64,000 bases of DNA. Source: Cantharellus purpuraceus. Taxonomy: Eukaryota; Basidiomycota; Agaricomycetes; Cantharellales; Hydnaceae. Positions within the stretch are counted from its first letter, which is position 1. Each line of letters starts with the position of its first letter. The stretch lies in the NCBI GenBank assembly GCA_025174535.1, contig JALBUN010000005.1, forward strand, positions 186,001 through 250,000, in the 5' to 3' direction. Of the stretch, positions 1-11,454 are shown piece after piece. The notes beneath the pieces were generated by a model, which was not told where the DNA came from, did no database searches, and saw nothing but the letters and a program-made list of their open reading frames with translations. Position numbers and translations under genes: made by a program.

Positions 1-46
1 ACACACGGCACCCCCCAAACGCGCGCCATACAGTGCAAAGACTCAC

Positions 47-2621
47 CGTCCTTGCGCGAGTCATGTTCAAACCTCGCAGCGGCCTGCTCCTGGAACATCC
101 GCAGCTGATCGTCATACCGCATCGTGATCGCATAAAAGTCGACTTCCTGTAACAAAAGCACATTAACACAACACGCCCAAGCACCCAAACTCAAAAACGC
201 CAAACCCACCTTGTTCAACCCATTCGACACGCTCTGGTCCGAATACACCTCATCATGAAACCGCGTCACGAGCCTCAACAGCTCCGTATACGCACACAAG
301 TGCACATCATACGGCAAATTGTACGCCGAGCGCCTATACCACTCGCTCGAATTCCGGATAATAAAATCCTCCTTGATCGTCGACGGCTTCCCCAGCTGCG
401 TGCTCGTCGACCGGTCCAAATTGAAGCAAATCATCCACGTGCGCGTCCGGTTCAGTATCTCGCGCTCCTGCTTCTCCGACGTGATCTTTGCCGACGACGG
501 CTGGTGCAGATTCAGATCCGTAGCGATCCTAACAAAGACACGCGCGGATCAGCTCCTCCAGCACCCTAGCACAGCCCAGACAACACACCGTATCGCAAGC
601 CCAAGGTACAGCCACGACCGATCCTCCTCCCACCGCCGCGCAGGCACCGAATACACGCTCATCAACAAGTACGCCTGACACAGCTCGACCGACTTCCAGC
701 CATTAATCAAACTGGCCGCCGCCGCCGACTTTGCAAAGTGCATCGCGTACTTGTAGATATCGGGGCTTGCCGTGTAGTAGCGCGACGCGACGGCGCAGAC
801 TGTGAAAAGATCAGCACGAGCGCTGGATGGGACTTGCCGGCGAGCGCGAGACACTCACCCACTGTGAACAGAAACGGACAACGTCTGAGGGTGCCCGCCG
901 GCGTGTGAATGACGGGGTCTAGTATAGATACGAAAGGCTGGCGGGACGCGGTTAGCCAGCGAAAAAGTGTGATCGATCCCGCGGTGACCTACGTTCAAGC
1001 GTTCATAGAATCTGACAGCGAGGCCGGGTCAGAGCGCTCTGCCATGTATATATACAACAACCAGACACGAACATTTCAAATAACTTTTCCACGTCGTTTG
1101 GGGTGACGAGTCCGTGCACAAGGATATCCGGCGTCATTGTACGCTCCACAATCACCCGTCGCAAGGCAAGATTAGTCGCGGGACCTGGCAGCCGACATGG
1201 GCACACGTAAAGACTCTATAGACAAAGCACGACGCACCCGGCAAGAAATAGGTGGCGCTCGCCACGCCCACATCATTGTCATTCTCGCCACCCTGGTCGG
1301 GACTGGTAGCATCCGCGGTGGCAGGACTCGCGGCATCACTCATGGGCCCCATGCTGGGCTTGCGCGGCGTCGTGTTCCGCAGACTCAGATTCGCAATCAA
1401 GCCCAGCGGCGCGGCCTCCTCGGGAAGACTGTGCAACTTGCCCTTCTTTTCCTTCTCGGGATGGTCCAGGTCGGCATCTGCGTCCTGCTCGCCGTCCTGC
1501 TCGCCAGCGCCAGCGCCGTCGTCGTCGTCGTCGGCGTCCTCGAACGGGTCCTCGGTCTCTGCGCGGCCGTCGAGGGAGAAGGCGCCGGCGCCGGCGGCAC
1601 CGCCTGCGGTGCGCACGCTCTCCCCCTGGATCTTCTCGATCCACGCCAGGACATCCTTGTTCGCGGCGGGCTCCGGCGAGGCGGAGTGCGTGGGGTGGGA
1701 GGGGAGCACGAGGTTCAGCGGGGTGCGGTGGACGGGGTTGTTCACCTGCTTGAGGAGCGAGTCGATGATGGAGTCCTTCTGCCGCAGCTGCGCGAGAAGA
1801 AACTCGCGTTTGCTGCGCCGGGGACGTGCGTCAGCGGACGAAAAGAAACACAAGGGACTGTTTCGCACTTTGGACCGGAGCGGGGTTTGCGACCCTCGAC
1901 GATGCACTGGTGGCCGCCGGACTTGCACCGACGGCACGTGTTGGAGTCGTCGGGAAACTCGCAACGCATTTTCAGCTTTTTGCAGTAGCGACATGCGCCT
2001 GGTCTGGGAGGAAAGGTCAGGGGGCGGGTGGCAACACGGACGCTGGGGGGGGGGGGCTCACAGTCTCTGCAGGGGCTTGGGCGCGTCGCCAGGCTGTTCC
2101 CCGGCGTCGTCCTCGCCGGCGCTGTCCTCGCCGGCGGGGGAGCCCCGCCCCGCGTCGTCTGCCGCCTTTCTGGCGCGCTTGCGGGGCGTGGCGGACTTGG
2201 GGGCGGGCTTTGGCTGCTGCGCTTTGCGGCGCGGGGGGGGCGCGGCACGCTCGCGCTTGCCGACGATGCGGGTGGGGTTGGCGGGCTCGAGGGGGGGCGC
2301 CTGGGGATGGTGGTCGATGGCGCCGCTGAGGGCATAGTACTGGGCGGGGCTGTTGCGGGGGACGGGTGCGATGTGGCGGCCAGAGGTGGATGTGGGGGAG
2401 ACGCTGGGGGTGGGGAGGTAGGGATGCTGTGGAAAGGACTGGGGAGGGTATGCAGGAAAGAGGGGGCTGTGGTAGTGGGTCTGCTGCGGGAACTGCTCGA
2501 GGTAGGCGGGGTATTCGACGTCGGGCTCTGGATGGGCGGCGAGGAGGGAGTCCTCGTAGAAGGTGGTGGTGGATCCTATCATGGCTGTCGCGGAGGAGGA
2601 GACCTGCTGCTCGTTGGCCAT
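47..2621 (-). CDS. Zn2Cys6 fungal-specific transcription factor (3' end outside window)
   Basis: Nuclear DNA-binding regulator; target genes unknown. Exons read on the minus strand: 2621-2062, 2003-1869, 1812-1238, 1184-1073, 1011-993 (19 nt), 937-859, 799-589, 528-210, 146-47; phases agree throughout (703 codons visible). Order: a Pro-rich, Lys/Arg-rich N-terminus; a Zn2Cys6 cluster (CRYC, KLKMRC, then CRRC and a last Cys in GGHQC) near residues 190-220; a coiled coil directly after it (KREFLLAQLRQKDSIIDSLL); an acidic Asp run; then the Fungal_trans middle region (SILDPVIHTP, YKYAMHFAKSAA, IATDLNLHQPSS). The start at 2619-2621 follows a TATA box by about 70 bp. The last exon ends in a GTGAGT donor at 46-41, so the C-terminus lies left of the window. 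The family assignment is firm; the regulated pathway cannot be read from sequence. Confidence 0.9.
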
Positions 2622-2688
2622 TATAAGGCGCACACTGATGTCGGGGTTCACGCTCCCGGTCCAACAGGCGCCCAAGTCCGACCTCTCC

Positions 2689-2694
2689 TTTATA
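2689..2694 (-). promoter_or_regulatory. TATA box in the 180-bp divergent promoter
   Basis: TATAAA on the minus strand, 68-73 bp upstream of the transcription factor ATG. Only 179 bp (2622-2800) separate the start codons of this gene and the divergent PPR gene, so both probably share this promoter. No clear TATA box was seen on the plus strand. Confidence 0.6.
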
Positions 2695-2800
2695 CGTCCG
2701 AATCCGGTGCTCCCAGACACGACCACCTCGGGAACTCCTTCAGGACCGTCCGGTCCCTCGCACAACGTACGTCGCCACGTCGCCATCACGTGACCCTGGC

Positions 2801-4445
2801 ATGCTCCTGCGCGCACTCAGCAGCCACGCACGCACGCCGCGGCTCTTGACGCCCTATGCCCTCTCCCGGCGCGTCGACGCTCTCTGCAAACAGGGCAGCC
2901 TGGACGCAGCCGCCGCCCTCGTAAAGTCGTCCCCCCTCGCCGCCCAAAACGCCGTCGTGTGGGCCACCCTCCTCGCCCCCGTGCTCGCGGCGGGCAGGCA
3001 CCAAGAGGCGTACCGTCTCTTCATCGATGTCAGCCACACGTCTCCCTGTGTCCCCCGCCCGCTCACCCGCCCTCCCACAGATGAAGCGGCGGGGCATCCG
3101 GCCCGCCTCCCGCACCTTCAGCACGCTGCTCAAGGGCTACGCCCAGATCGACGACTGGCCCTCGTGTCCCGTCCAGCTCGACAATGTCTGCAGTGTCTAC
3201 ACCCAGCTGAAACAGCACCACTGGGCCGTCACACAGCACGGCGGGCCCCGGGAGGAGCTCTCCAACATCCCCTACAACCTGCTCATCACCATCTTTGGCA
3301 AGGCCCAGCGCTTCCAACACATGTTCGACGTCTTCAACGCCATGCCCGCCAGCGGGCCCCTCGCCCCCGACATGCACACCTTCACCGTCCTCCTCTCCGC
3401 CATCGGCAACAGACAGCCCTCCGCATTCACCGCCTCCCCCCCGCCCTCCCCCACCGAGCTCGCCTACAAAAACGCCGCCGACGCCCGCCTCGTCTGGCGA
3501 CAGCTCCTCCGCGTCTGCCCCGCCCCCGACTCGCACGCCGTCCGCGCCATCCTCCGCCCCCTCGCCCGCGGCCGCCCCTCCGACCACGCGCTGGCCCTCG
3601 CCATTGCACACGACCACCTCGGCCTCCCGCCCCCCGGCACACACGCCCACCGCCCCCCCCACCCCCTCCCCCCCCTCCACGAACACACCCTCGACGCCCT
3701 CCTGCACACCACCCACACCGCCCGCCGCCACCGCCACACCCTCCACTACATCCAGCACATCATCGACACGCACCGCGCGCACGTCCTCACGCGCAGGCAC
3801 ATGGACCACGCGCTGCACGCGCACGCGGCGCTCGCCTGCACGGACCCCGGCGAGGCGGGCCAGGCCCTCGAGACGCTGCAGTGGATGCTGCGCATGCGCG
3901 CCCTCCCGCGCGTGCACGCACGGCTGCGGCGGCAGGAGGACGGGGGGGGGCTCGGCAGGCAGATGGCGCCCGCGGCGTCGTCGTATGACGCGGCGGTGCT
4001 GGCCTGCTTGAATGCGGGGGACTGGGCGGGCGCGTGTCGCGTGTTGGAGCTGATGACGGGGTGCGACTGTGCCGCGTTTCGCAGCGGCGGGGAGGCGTCG
4101 CGGGCCGGTGCGCCACCGCGGGTGCGTCCCAGTGCCGTGTTCATGTCGTGTTTTATACGTGCCGCGGCGAAGACGCGGCAGGGTGAGCATGTGCGGATGG
4201 CTTTGGATATTCTGGACTGGTGTGGCGTGGACGGTGTGCTTGGGGAGGGCGGGGCGTCCGCCAAGCACATGGCGAAGGACCATCACCGAGTGAGCCAGGC
4301 GTCGAGGCTTGTGGAGGCGCTGCGTGTCGTGATGCCGCGCATGCTGGCGTCGGGGGCGTATGGGGAGGAGGCCAAGGCGCGGTGGAGGGCGATGGTGAGG
4401 CGCGTGGAGGGGTGCGTGGGTGGTGCGGGTGTGCCGGAGGTGTGA
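2801..4445 (+). CDS. Pentatricopeptide-repeat (PPR) protein, probably mitochondrial
   Basis: Two exons, 2801-3028 and 3081-4445 (530 aa), joined across a 52-nt intron with a weak GTCAGC donor and CACAG acceptor. The join restores a continuous helix pair (LFIDMKRRGIRPASRTFSTL), which is a good PPR motif. Further PPR-like helices are visible at YNLLITIFGKAQRF and DMHTFTVLLSAI, and again near SYDAAVLACLNAGDW. The first 40 residues are rich in Arg, Leu and Ser with few acids, as in a mitochondrial presequence. PPR proteins bind organellar RNA; the RNA target here is unknown. The coding strand is extremely C-rich at third positions (long CCC runs), which opens long false frames on both strands. 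The central part, about residues 180-290, is low-complexity His/Pro-rich and weakly conserved in appearance. Confidence 0.82.
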
Positions 4446-4747
4446 TGGGGAGGGGGTGTTATTATTCTGTGGGTCTGCAGAGAGTGGCCATGGTTATGTT
4501 ACTACTTGACCGCTGTTTTTGGTGGTAATTGGATGGGGGGTTCATTATATTGGATTCTATATACATATAGAGTACAGTGATGATATGACGGTGCCGCTAA
4601 GAGTTAAATTGATCCATCGCCGTTAGCCGATGATGCTGGTACGGCTCAAAACACGTGGAGTACATAATTTCAAACCAAGCTCGTAAACGTGATGCTTTCC
4701 ATGTAACCTGCGCTCCGCCTCCTTATTTATTTATTTTTTGGGTTTTT

Positions 4748-4809
4748 TTTGCTATCGTCCCGCGTCGTGTGTGTGGGGGGTGTTGCTCACGACGCGAGAC
4801 GATAGCAAA
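4748..4809. repeat. 22-bp near-perfect inverted repeat with 18-nt loop
   Basis: Left arm 4748-4769 (TTTGCTATCGTCCCGCGTCG...) and right arm 4788-4809 pair at 21 of 22 positions; the loop is G/T-rich. It sits about 300 bp downstream of the PPR gene in AT-rich sequence. It may be a folded-back terminal repeat of a small non-autonomous element. Confidence 0.75.
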
Positions 4810-5052
4810 AACCAAAATGGTGGGGGGGGGGAGGGGGGGGGGGCCTTGTGAGAAAATGACCAAAAGGCACCCCTCCTCCCCCCCCCCTGTCGAGGGGGTG
4901 ACGTTGGAGGATTCCCTCCCTTTCACGAGTCGGGCTCCCTGGCTCTTTCTCTCTCGACATTGTAGGCTGCGCGGCAGGGCACGGGAGTGAGCAAGAGAGT
5001 GTCCCGTTGCCCCCTCTTCTGCTTCCCTGTAACTGTTGTGCTTCTTGCTTGT

Positions 5053-5290
5053 TTTCTCGCAAGGAGCCCATCCACTGGCTCTTCGGGCCAAAGCCTGTCG
5101 GCCTTGGCGTTGCTAGCGGTCCTCCTTTGTCGTTTCTCGCAAGGAGCCCATCCACTGGCTCTCCCGACCATGCCTGTCGACCTTGGCGCTGTGCTCTGCC
5201 TTATTTTGGTAGCTGGTCGTTTCTCGCAAGGATCCCCTCCCCCCCGGCCCTCTGCGGCCCTTCCTGTCGACTTGGGCGTCGAGATTTGGA
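5053..5290 (+). repeat. Three diverged tandem units of about 80-87 bp
   Basis: The word TTTCTCGCAAGGA begins at 5053, 5133 and 5220. In the first two units it is followed by GCCCATCCACTGGCTCT, and each unit then carries CCTGTCGxCxTxGGCG. Spacing is 80 and 87 bp. No reading frame is preserved across units, so this looks like a non-coding tandem repeat. Confidence 0.75.
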
Positions 5291-5304
5291 ACTTGAAAGA
5301 TGCT

Positions 5305-5360
5305 GACCCATACATTTCACGTGAATATGTACTATTTCACGAGAAATGTATGTATAGGTC
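5305..5360. repeat. Imperfect hairpin
   Basis: GACCCATACATTTC at 5305-5318 pairs with GAAATGTATGTATAGGTC at 5343-5360, with a 4-nt (ATAC) difference between arms; CACGTGAA next to the left arm also has a partner, TTCACGAG. It lies just after the tandem units. Confidence 0.6.
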
Positions 5361-7649
5361 ACACTCTCTCTCAAGCCAAATCTTCGACTCGGGCGTGTGC
5401 GTGAGCCTGAAGGATCCTCTGTGGCCAGGAAGACCCTTCTCACTCAAGCCTCGTGAAACATATTCGAGCCAAATTTAAAAGTCATTGCTTTCCATGTCAC
5501 CGTTTCTCTGGCTCGCCGCGGGCCAAAGCCTGTCGATTCGGCGCTGCTCGGCCTTTGAGGCGTGACTTTGAAGGATCCCATTCACGAGCCGACTTCCTGC
5601 TCTTCTGTTCCTAGACATCGTAGGGGCATCAGGCAGGAGTGAGCGAGAGTCCGGTTGCTCCTCTTCCAAAGTCGGACGTCGCTTCAGAGGCGGGGCCATC
5701 ACGAAGAGTCGTGAAGAGCTGGTTGCCCCTGCTACAGTCACGACGTGGGCGAGAGCGAGGGTGACGTCGACGATATATGCATATGCAGCACCTCGAGGCT
5801 CGCACCCGCTCAACGTTCTGTCAAGAAGAGTGGCACCTCGGACCCCCGAATGTTTATGCGGACACACAAACAATGCGGGACGATCTGAGCAGCACCGCTC
5901 TTGACTAGCACTTCAGATCCGGGAACGTTGATGTGGACATGATGCTGCTGCTGCGGTAGTAGCCGCTTAGGGAGATGTCGCCGGGCAGGATTAGAGAGGA
6001 TGTGAACGCCTGAAGATAGCGACACACCAGGGGCTTGGACGTTTTGCGGTTTCCGATGTCAGATGAGTGGGATAAGGCGAGTAGATTCTGTCTCTCTCTT
6101 CGACTCGTTACTTATACCGTCTGAGGCACCTATCCGAGACAAAAGAGTAGGAAACAAAGGAAAGCTATTTATAATCTGGCAGCTTCTTGGGTACAAAGGA
6201 GAAGGCTTCGGTTGAGCGAAGCGAGTGGCGAAATCTATTTTTATCGGCCGCATCAACCGCTTAAGGAATCGAATCTTTTCTCAATCTTCGCACCACAGTC
6301 GCTCCCTCGTAATTCGTATTTGAACGCTCCTTTATAGTCTACTTGGAGACAAAGGGGAATTGTCTTGTGAAATGCGCGATAGTTTTTAAGAATAGGATGA
6401 CATGGAACGGCTGTACTTATAGTCCAGACACCAGCTAAGCAGCCTGATATGTATGAGTCGCAAACGCCATACTGTAGATGGATACTATAGTGACAATTTA
6501 CGGCCTGGGTGTGCAGCGAGAGGCTGAGCGCGGTGCTACAAGCACACGATGAACATACAACCTGTGAGGAGTATGCCGACCAAGGGTTGTGCAAGTACTG
6601 TGGTTCTTTGAGAATTTCGCCAGATAGATGGTCTAGTAGATATATGGGCTCGGACACCAGATGTCTAGTCTCTCTCGCTTAGTCCAAGTGCGAAAGAGAC
6701 GTGCATCATCTTGACAGGTGAACAGAGTATTTTTATTTACACCTTGTTGGGAGGCCTAGATTGTAAACAAACCCCGTGAGCAGATTGATCAAAAGGTACG
6801 CAAGCGGTCGAGCGCCACGGAAGTATTCTACAATCTCTTATTTACACTCGGATCACTAGAGACTGACTGATCATCATCGTATATTGAACACTGCGTGACA
6901 TCGTGGTCGAACTACTAGCTCTGCCTCGCATCCTCCTACTTGTCACCCAAAGCCCAGTGTGCCCCCCCGTCAAGCGCACCAGTGACAGGTACTCGGATTG
7001 TCGGCGTGACGTATTCCTCTGGTCTGGCAATCATCATGATGGAAATCATCACATCCCATCCGATCCTGCTCTCGTTAGCACAGACTCCAGAGTCCTTAAA
7101 GGAGTTTATCCCTCCAAGTTCCTCGCCTGCTTCTCTCCATTTAGAAAGGAATAGTCTCAGATTGGTCTGGCCTGCGCATTGCTGGTTTTCGAGGCTGCAG
7201 CCCACCTCTACTTACTCAGCCTGGGACCGAATACGTATTAGCGGTTACGTCCATATTTCATTCGATGTAGGCCATGTTGAGGGACGCCTTACTATAAGAA
7301 CTCTCTGAGCCGGCCCCAAGATGGATTCTTCCCAACTTGCAGCCAATCCGACTCCATCTCAGCCGAACACCGAGGAGACGTTGTTCTGCGCCTTGGCATT
7401 GCTTTATCGGGTGTCATTCTCTTCGCCTTCGACGTAGCCACTAGGATACCCGTTTGCCTTGCATCCGCTAGTACGGGACAGCTCGCCGAGGAGTCCTCGC
7501 GGCGCCGCCTTTGTCTTCGCTTGTTCTGCTTCTCGATCTCCCTTCACGTACAGCTCTTCCATATGCAGACATTCTACGCGTTGTCATAGAAGGAAGACCT
7601 CTTATCAATTGCTTTAAAATTCGAGGTGGACGGCTCCAACGCGTCCAGG

Positions 7650-8245
7650 ATGGCTTTAAGGATCGCCCTTCTTCTTCTCCTCGCTACAGCCGCAGCATAT
7701 GCCCAGTTTCCGCTTTGGATCACAACGCCTTACAATGGCGACATGATTCAACTGGGCTCAACGGTCCCTGTCAACATCGTCACAGTGCGCACACTTTCTG
7801 CATTCTCCTCGGGTTTTGTATTGAAAATAAAGTGCACACGTGCGTGATGTACAAGAATGCGTCCTCCAAGACCCGCAGCCCCGATATTCAGATCTTCCTG
7901 TGCACACACGTCACTCCTATTCCGCTATGTAACCATACATTTGGAACAGTGTTGCTTAACGCTCCGTTCAGACCACCTGAACAGTCATACGACGTCACAA
8001 TCCCAGCATATCAGACACTAGGCGTCACGGCGCTCCTGGTGGCCCATGTGACGACCGTGAATGTAGGTGTCCAGCTGATGCATGAGAAGGCGGGGCGATT
8101 GACTGGAATAATCCCCCTCCAGGGCATTGTGACGCTGATTGACACCACGTCGATTGACATAAATCTTCATAACATCAAAGGAATGAGGGATCTCCAGAAA
8201 GCTCTCTCTGCAGATCAGCCATCTCACGATAGCAAGTCGGCATGA
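7650..8245 (+). CDS. Small secreted protein, member A of a local three-copy family
   Basis: Exons 7650-7784, 7856-8062 and 8123-8245 (154 aa). A signal peptide is obvious (MALRIALLLLLATAAAYAQ, cleavage likely after AYA). The mature part opens with PLWITTPYNGDMIQLGS, which resembles the start of Kre9/KNH-like beta-sandwich domains, followed by two cysteines (IFLC, PLCN) and a TIPAYQTLGVTALL strand. The exon limits come from comparison with the paralogue at 58496-59008: exon 2 is exactly 207 nt in both, and exon 3 starts with aligned GI-TL--TSI residues. The second intron (60 nt) is in frame, so retention would add 20 residues. The first intron uses an AAG acceptor. The role is unknown; secretion to the cell wall or medium is inferred from the signal peptide only. 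Confidence 0.75.
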
Positions 8246-8665
8246 CTTGAATCACAGCTCTCACCAAAGGTGCCACGCATTAGCGTGTACAGTGTCTCAC
8301 TTTACATAGACGAGAATGATGTCTGCATCTAAAGGGACTGCTTTATGACTAAGTGAATCGAATTTAAAAGTTTATGGGACACCGAGACTCGAGACTGCGA
8401 CGGTACCAGACAGCCCACAACACCTCCCAGGCGTTAGGATTGACGCATAGCAAGGTCTTCTGAATCGTCCGCAGTCGGGAGAATGCGGGGAACGGAAGGG
8501 TTCGGAGGCAATGAAGCAGAGTCAAGCTGCCTGCATACGTAGCCTCCGCCCCGTTTGGCAACGGAAATGCATAGACCATCGCTTTCTATGCTTTCAACGC
8601 AGGTTCCTAGAATGATACAGAAATTACGATGTCATGTCGGTAGAATAGTCACTCTCCATGCCCCA

Positions 8666-9139
8666 TCACTGTGCCTTTTTCGACTCGCCACGCACCGGCA
8701 GCCATTTGACAGGGTGGCGATTGAATAAGGGCCAAGGTGGCACCACAAACTATGTTGACAAATTCATAAGCGACGTCAAATACCAGGGCAATAGCGACAA
8801 AGGCATGACTCACGAGACCAAGTACCAAGACCGCGAACGAAAACACGCCGAGAGTGATTCTTAAAGATTGCGTAGTGACGCCAGCAAGGAACGACACGAC
8901 CTGAGAAATAGAACATCATATCACAAGGTCCTCGGGTTAGAGTCTGACAAAAACAACGTAGAATGCGGTCGTGTTGACTGACCGTCGCGGATATGAGTAG
9001 GTAGCGTGTGATTTGATCTGCTAGTTTTTGGCCTTCAAAATCCTATACATTGAATCCATTTTTCAACATGAGTTTCTCCCAGCATCGATGTGGCACTTAC
9101 AATCTTTCCCTCCAGCAACTGCTGCACTTGTGCGCTCAT
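8666..9139 (-). CDS. SPC1: Signal peptidase complex subunit SPC1 (SPC12/SPCS1 family)
   Basis: Four exons on the minus strand: 9139-9101, 9042-8983, 8900-8814 and 8749-8666, all in phase, giving 89 aa. The introns are GTAAGT-TAG, GTCAGT-CAG and GTGAGT-TAG. The protein has two membrane segments (YLLISATVVSFLAG and ITLGVFSFAVLVLGLF) followed by the family signature PPWPLFNRHPVKWLP at the C-terminus. The N-terminal KIDFEGQKLADQI matches the conserved cytosolic start of SPC12 proteins. The family length is about 90-105 aa. It is a non-catalytic subunit of the ER signal peptidase complex and modulates substrate selection. A palindromic GATTATATAATC lies 23-32 bp upstream of the ATG. The gene converges on the secreted-protein gene at 7650-8245. 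Confidence 0.92.
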
Positions 9140-9598
9140 GGTCGTGCTGGCACTTGACAAGATTATATAATCACATCATCACATCGACCCGGTAGCTTGG
9201 CCCATAACCGGGTAGCAGCTGGTAAACTACTTGTTCGTCTTTCTTGATCCACATTCACAATTAATAGATGGGGAACTGTGGCGACGACGTCGAAAGAACC
9301 AGGAGTGTGAGCCGCCTGGGTTTTGGCTGGGCCGCCCCCTCGTGTCTCCTCGTGATGTCGTCGGTCCAACTCTACGCCCACCCGCAGCCTCCCGCAACAT
9401 AGCCTCTTTCCACTTGTCCAGAGCCTCGCCTGCCTGACTGTCAACATTGTATATTCCTGCAAATAACAAGGCGCAGAAGGGTGAGTTTTTGATCAGTATT
9501 GCATGTTCAACCATTAAATATGTGGACAAAAGAGGGAATGCCGCTGAGGCTAGCTTTGGAGGAGTAAACGGCCGGGAGGATGGTCGCTGAAGATCACT

Positions 9599-9682
9599 GA
9601 AGAAGGAAAGAAGGCCGCTGAAGAGGGAAAGAAGGCTGCTGAAGAGGGAAAGAAGGCTGCTGAAGAGGGAAAGAAGGCCGCT
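9599..9682 (+). repeat. 21-bp tandem repeat encoding EEGKKAA, four units
   Basis: Four units of GAAGAGGGAAAGAAGGCTGCT, with one or two substitutions, run at 9599-9619, 9620-9640, 9641-9661 and 9662-9682. The plus frame is open from about 9553 to a stop near 9786 (ending EELEMFKQQYAPGSP) but has no ATG. It is a Lys/Glu-rich coiled-coil remnant of unknown origin at the left edge of the repeat island. Confidence 0.7.
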
Positions 9683-9786
9683 GAAGAGAAGGCCTACAAA
9701 CTCATGGAAGAGCTTGAAATGTTCAAACAGCAATATGCTCCTGGCTCTCCTACCCATCACACATCTATGACTTGTGTCACATCATG

Positions 9787-10719
9787 AAGAGGAAACCCAC
9801 TGTTATCTATCCCCAAGGAGATGATCTTCTGGAGGTGTCACTCAGACTGCCATCATTGTCCTGTCTAGGATGTCTGCTTGTTGAGTAGTCTGCTGCTTTC
9901 ATGGTGTCACTGTTTGATTTACTCCTTGTTCTATGCTGTAAATTGGAAACTTATTGGTAGCCCATGCCATTGCAGGGGAGGGAAACAGGCTGATGTGGTC
10001 CACTTGAGCAAAGAGGGTGAATGGCAGAGTATTGTGAAGTGTATCAGCCTAAGAGAATGCACTACTGTGCAGCAGTGAGTTTGCATAATGATGATTTGAC
10101 ATGTGTCATAGATCACTGTGCCATCATATGCATCCAGATGAGCATATGCAAGGAGAGCAAGCACTCACTGATGACTGGACATTCTACCTTTGGGACATGG
10201 TACATATTTAAGTGCTTCATGACCTGTCACAAAATATAAGGCACATGATTTCCAATCCTGTTGTTGACCAGTATAGTATCAGAATCAGGGGATTGATGGA
10301 CATACCTCTTGCATACTCTAATGAAGCACCAAATCTCCATAACATTGAGGGGTCTGGCAATACAAGGATTAAGGTGGTACCATGTGGTATAATATCAAGT
10401 ATAGTTGCTAGAGAAATAGTATATACAGTGACTCAAAAAACTGTCCCAATGTTTTAGGAATTTTGGTTATATGCTTAATATCATTGGCAATAAATTATGG
10501 AATATTCTGAAAATATTTACATGAAAACTAGTACATCATATAATAAAAAGGCCATGGTGGGTCCATGGGTGCTTTCTGACATAAGCTTACATAAGCTTAC
10601 TTAATATTGCATAAGCACCCATCATGTGACAAGTTGCGCCACGCTGTTCAGTGCACACTTGCGAACTGAAAATTTTCATTCACTTTCTACCCTTGACCTC
10701 CACAAGCTTGCTCCCTCGC
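9787..10719. other. AT-rich repeat-island sequence without genes
   Basis: No reading frame with family features. At 10425-10450 a TATACAGTGACTCAAAAAA word resembles the outer end of a Tc1/mariner terminal repeat with its TA target; no matching inverted end was found nearby. A short direct duplication (ACATAAGCTT twice) lies at 10579-10599. Confidence 0.4.
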
Positions 10720-11060
10720 CGTCCACAATCTCTTGCTGATAGCTGTCGCTCTACTAGCTCTTGCTGTCTGTCACTGTCTACTAGCTCCTGCTGTCTGTTA
10801 CTGTCTACTACTAGCTTGCTGTTGGTCGCTGCACTAGCTCCTGCTGTGGGTCACTGTCTACAATCTGATGCTGTCCGGTATCGCTCTACTAGCTCTTGCT
10901 GTCTGTCGCTGTCTACTAGCTCTTACTGTGGGTCGCTGTCTACAATCTGACGCTGCCCGGTATATTCTAACTTGATATACTAGCTTCTGTCGCCCGTTGC
11001 TGTTTACAATCTGACGCTGTCTGGTTTATTTTAACTTGATGACTTCACTGCTATAACTAG
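10720..11060 (+). repeat. Degenerate minisatellite (CTACTAGCTCTTGCTGTCTG type)
   Basis: Units of about 28-34 bp built from CTACTAGCTC(T/C)TGCTGT and GTCGCTGTCTACAATCTGA repeat at least eight times with substitutions, ending near TTTAACTTGATGACTTC. Non-coding. Confidence 0.7.
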
Positions 11061-11065
11061 CTGGC

Positions 11066-11235
11066 CATCCCCCAGCACTCGCGTCTGCGCCCACACTCGG
11101 GCCCCCTCCAGCCCACAGTCGCGTCCACACTCACACTCGGGCCCCTTCTAGCTCGCACTCGTGTCTGTACCCGTACTCGCCCCCCCCTCCAGCTCCACTT
11201 GCATTCACGCTGCACCCGCACTCATGCCCCCTCCA
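11066..11235 (+). repeat. Minisatellite, left block
   Basis: Units containing CACTCGGGCCCCCTCCAGC or CCCTCCAGCTCCACTTGC recur about four times. The same unit type resumes at 12645 on the far side of a 1.4 kb insert, so the two blocks were probably one array. Confidence 0.65.
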
Positions 11236-11454
11236 GCTCCACTTGCGTTGACGAGCCAGGACGCATCGAGGACGCATATTGAACCACTCTGACAGTCCAA
11301 CTCCGCCAGCGTCTTTTCGTATCAACTTTTAAATAGCGCCGCAACTCCCTCTCCACCTCAGTCTCTAATTCTAGCCATCGATCGTCACTTGTGTTTCATC
11401 GCCATCGATCATTATCAGCCTTCTATTCACACCGATCCTTTCATCATCATTCAC

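Larger units (their letters stand above)
4446..7649. other. Gene-poor stretch with hairpins and short repeats
   Basis: No gene could be supported in 3.2 kb. It holds a 22-bp inverted repeat (4748-4809), diverged tandem units (5053-5290) and an imperfect hairpin (5305-5360), each listed separately. From 5480 to 5700 a diverged copy of the 4860-5010 sequence recurs (the CACGAGTCGG and GACATTGTAGG segments reappear with changes). From 5700 to 7600 only short frames without family features were seen. A short frame at 7321-7437 has no clear continuation. Confidence 0.6.

Noticed and set aside
1252..2337. Long plus-strand reading frame opposite the Zn2Cys6 gene
   Set aside because: It is the mirror of GC-rich coding exons on the minus strand and has no domain; the minus-strand exons carry the Zn cluster and consistent splice phases.
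3063..4286. 407-codon minus frame and other long frames over the PPR gene
   Set aside because: Low-complexity Gly/Val/Glu translation caused by C-rich third positions; PPR helices are on the plus strand.
6253..6657. 134-codon minus frame in the gene-poor stretch
   Set aside because: No motif, no splice partners and no repeat or paralogue link; indistinguishable from chance.
6842..7205. Possible fourth member of the secreted family on the minus strand
   Set aside because: A few words resemble the TIP/VTI region, but the cysteine-containing core and signal peptide are absent.
8658..8864. Plus-strand ORF over the SPC1 gene
   Set aside because: Antisense shadow of the SPC1 exons, whose four-exon model gives a complete family protein.
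9227..9760. Leucine-rich minus frame that looks like a membrane protein
   Set aside because: It is the reverse reading of the EEGKKAA tandem repeat; the hydrophobic units are an artefact of the repeat.
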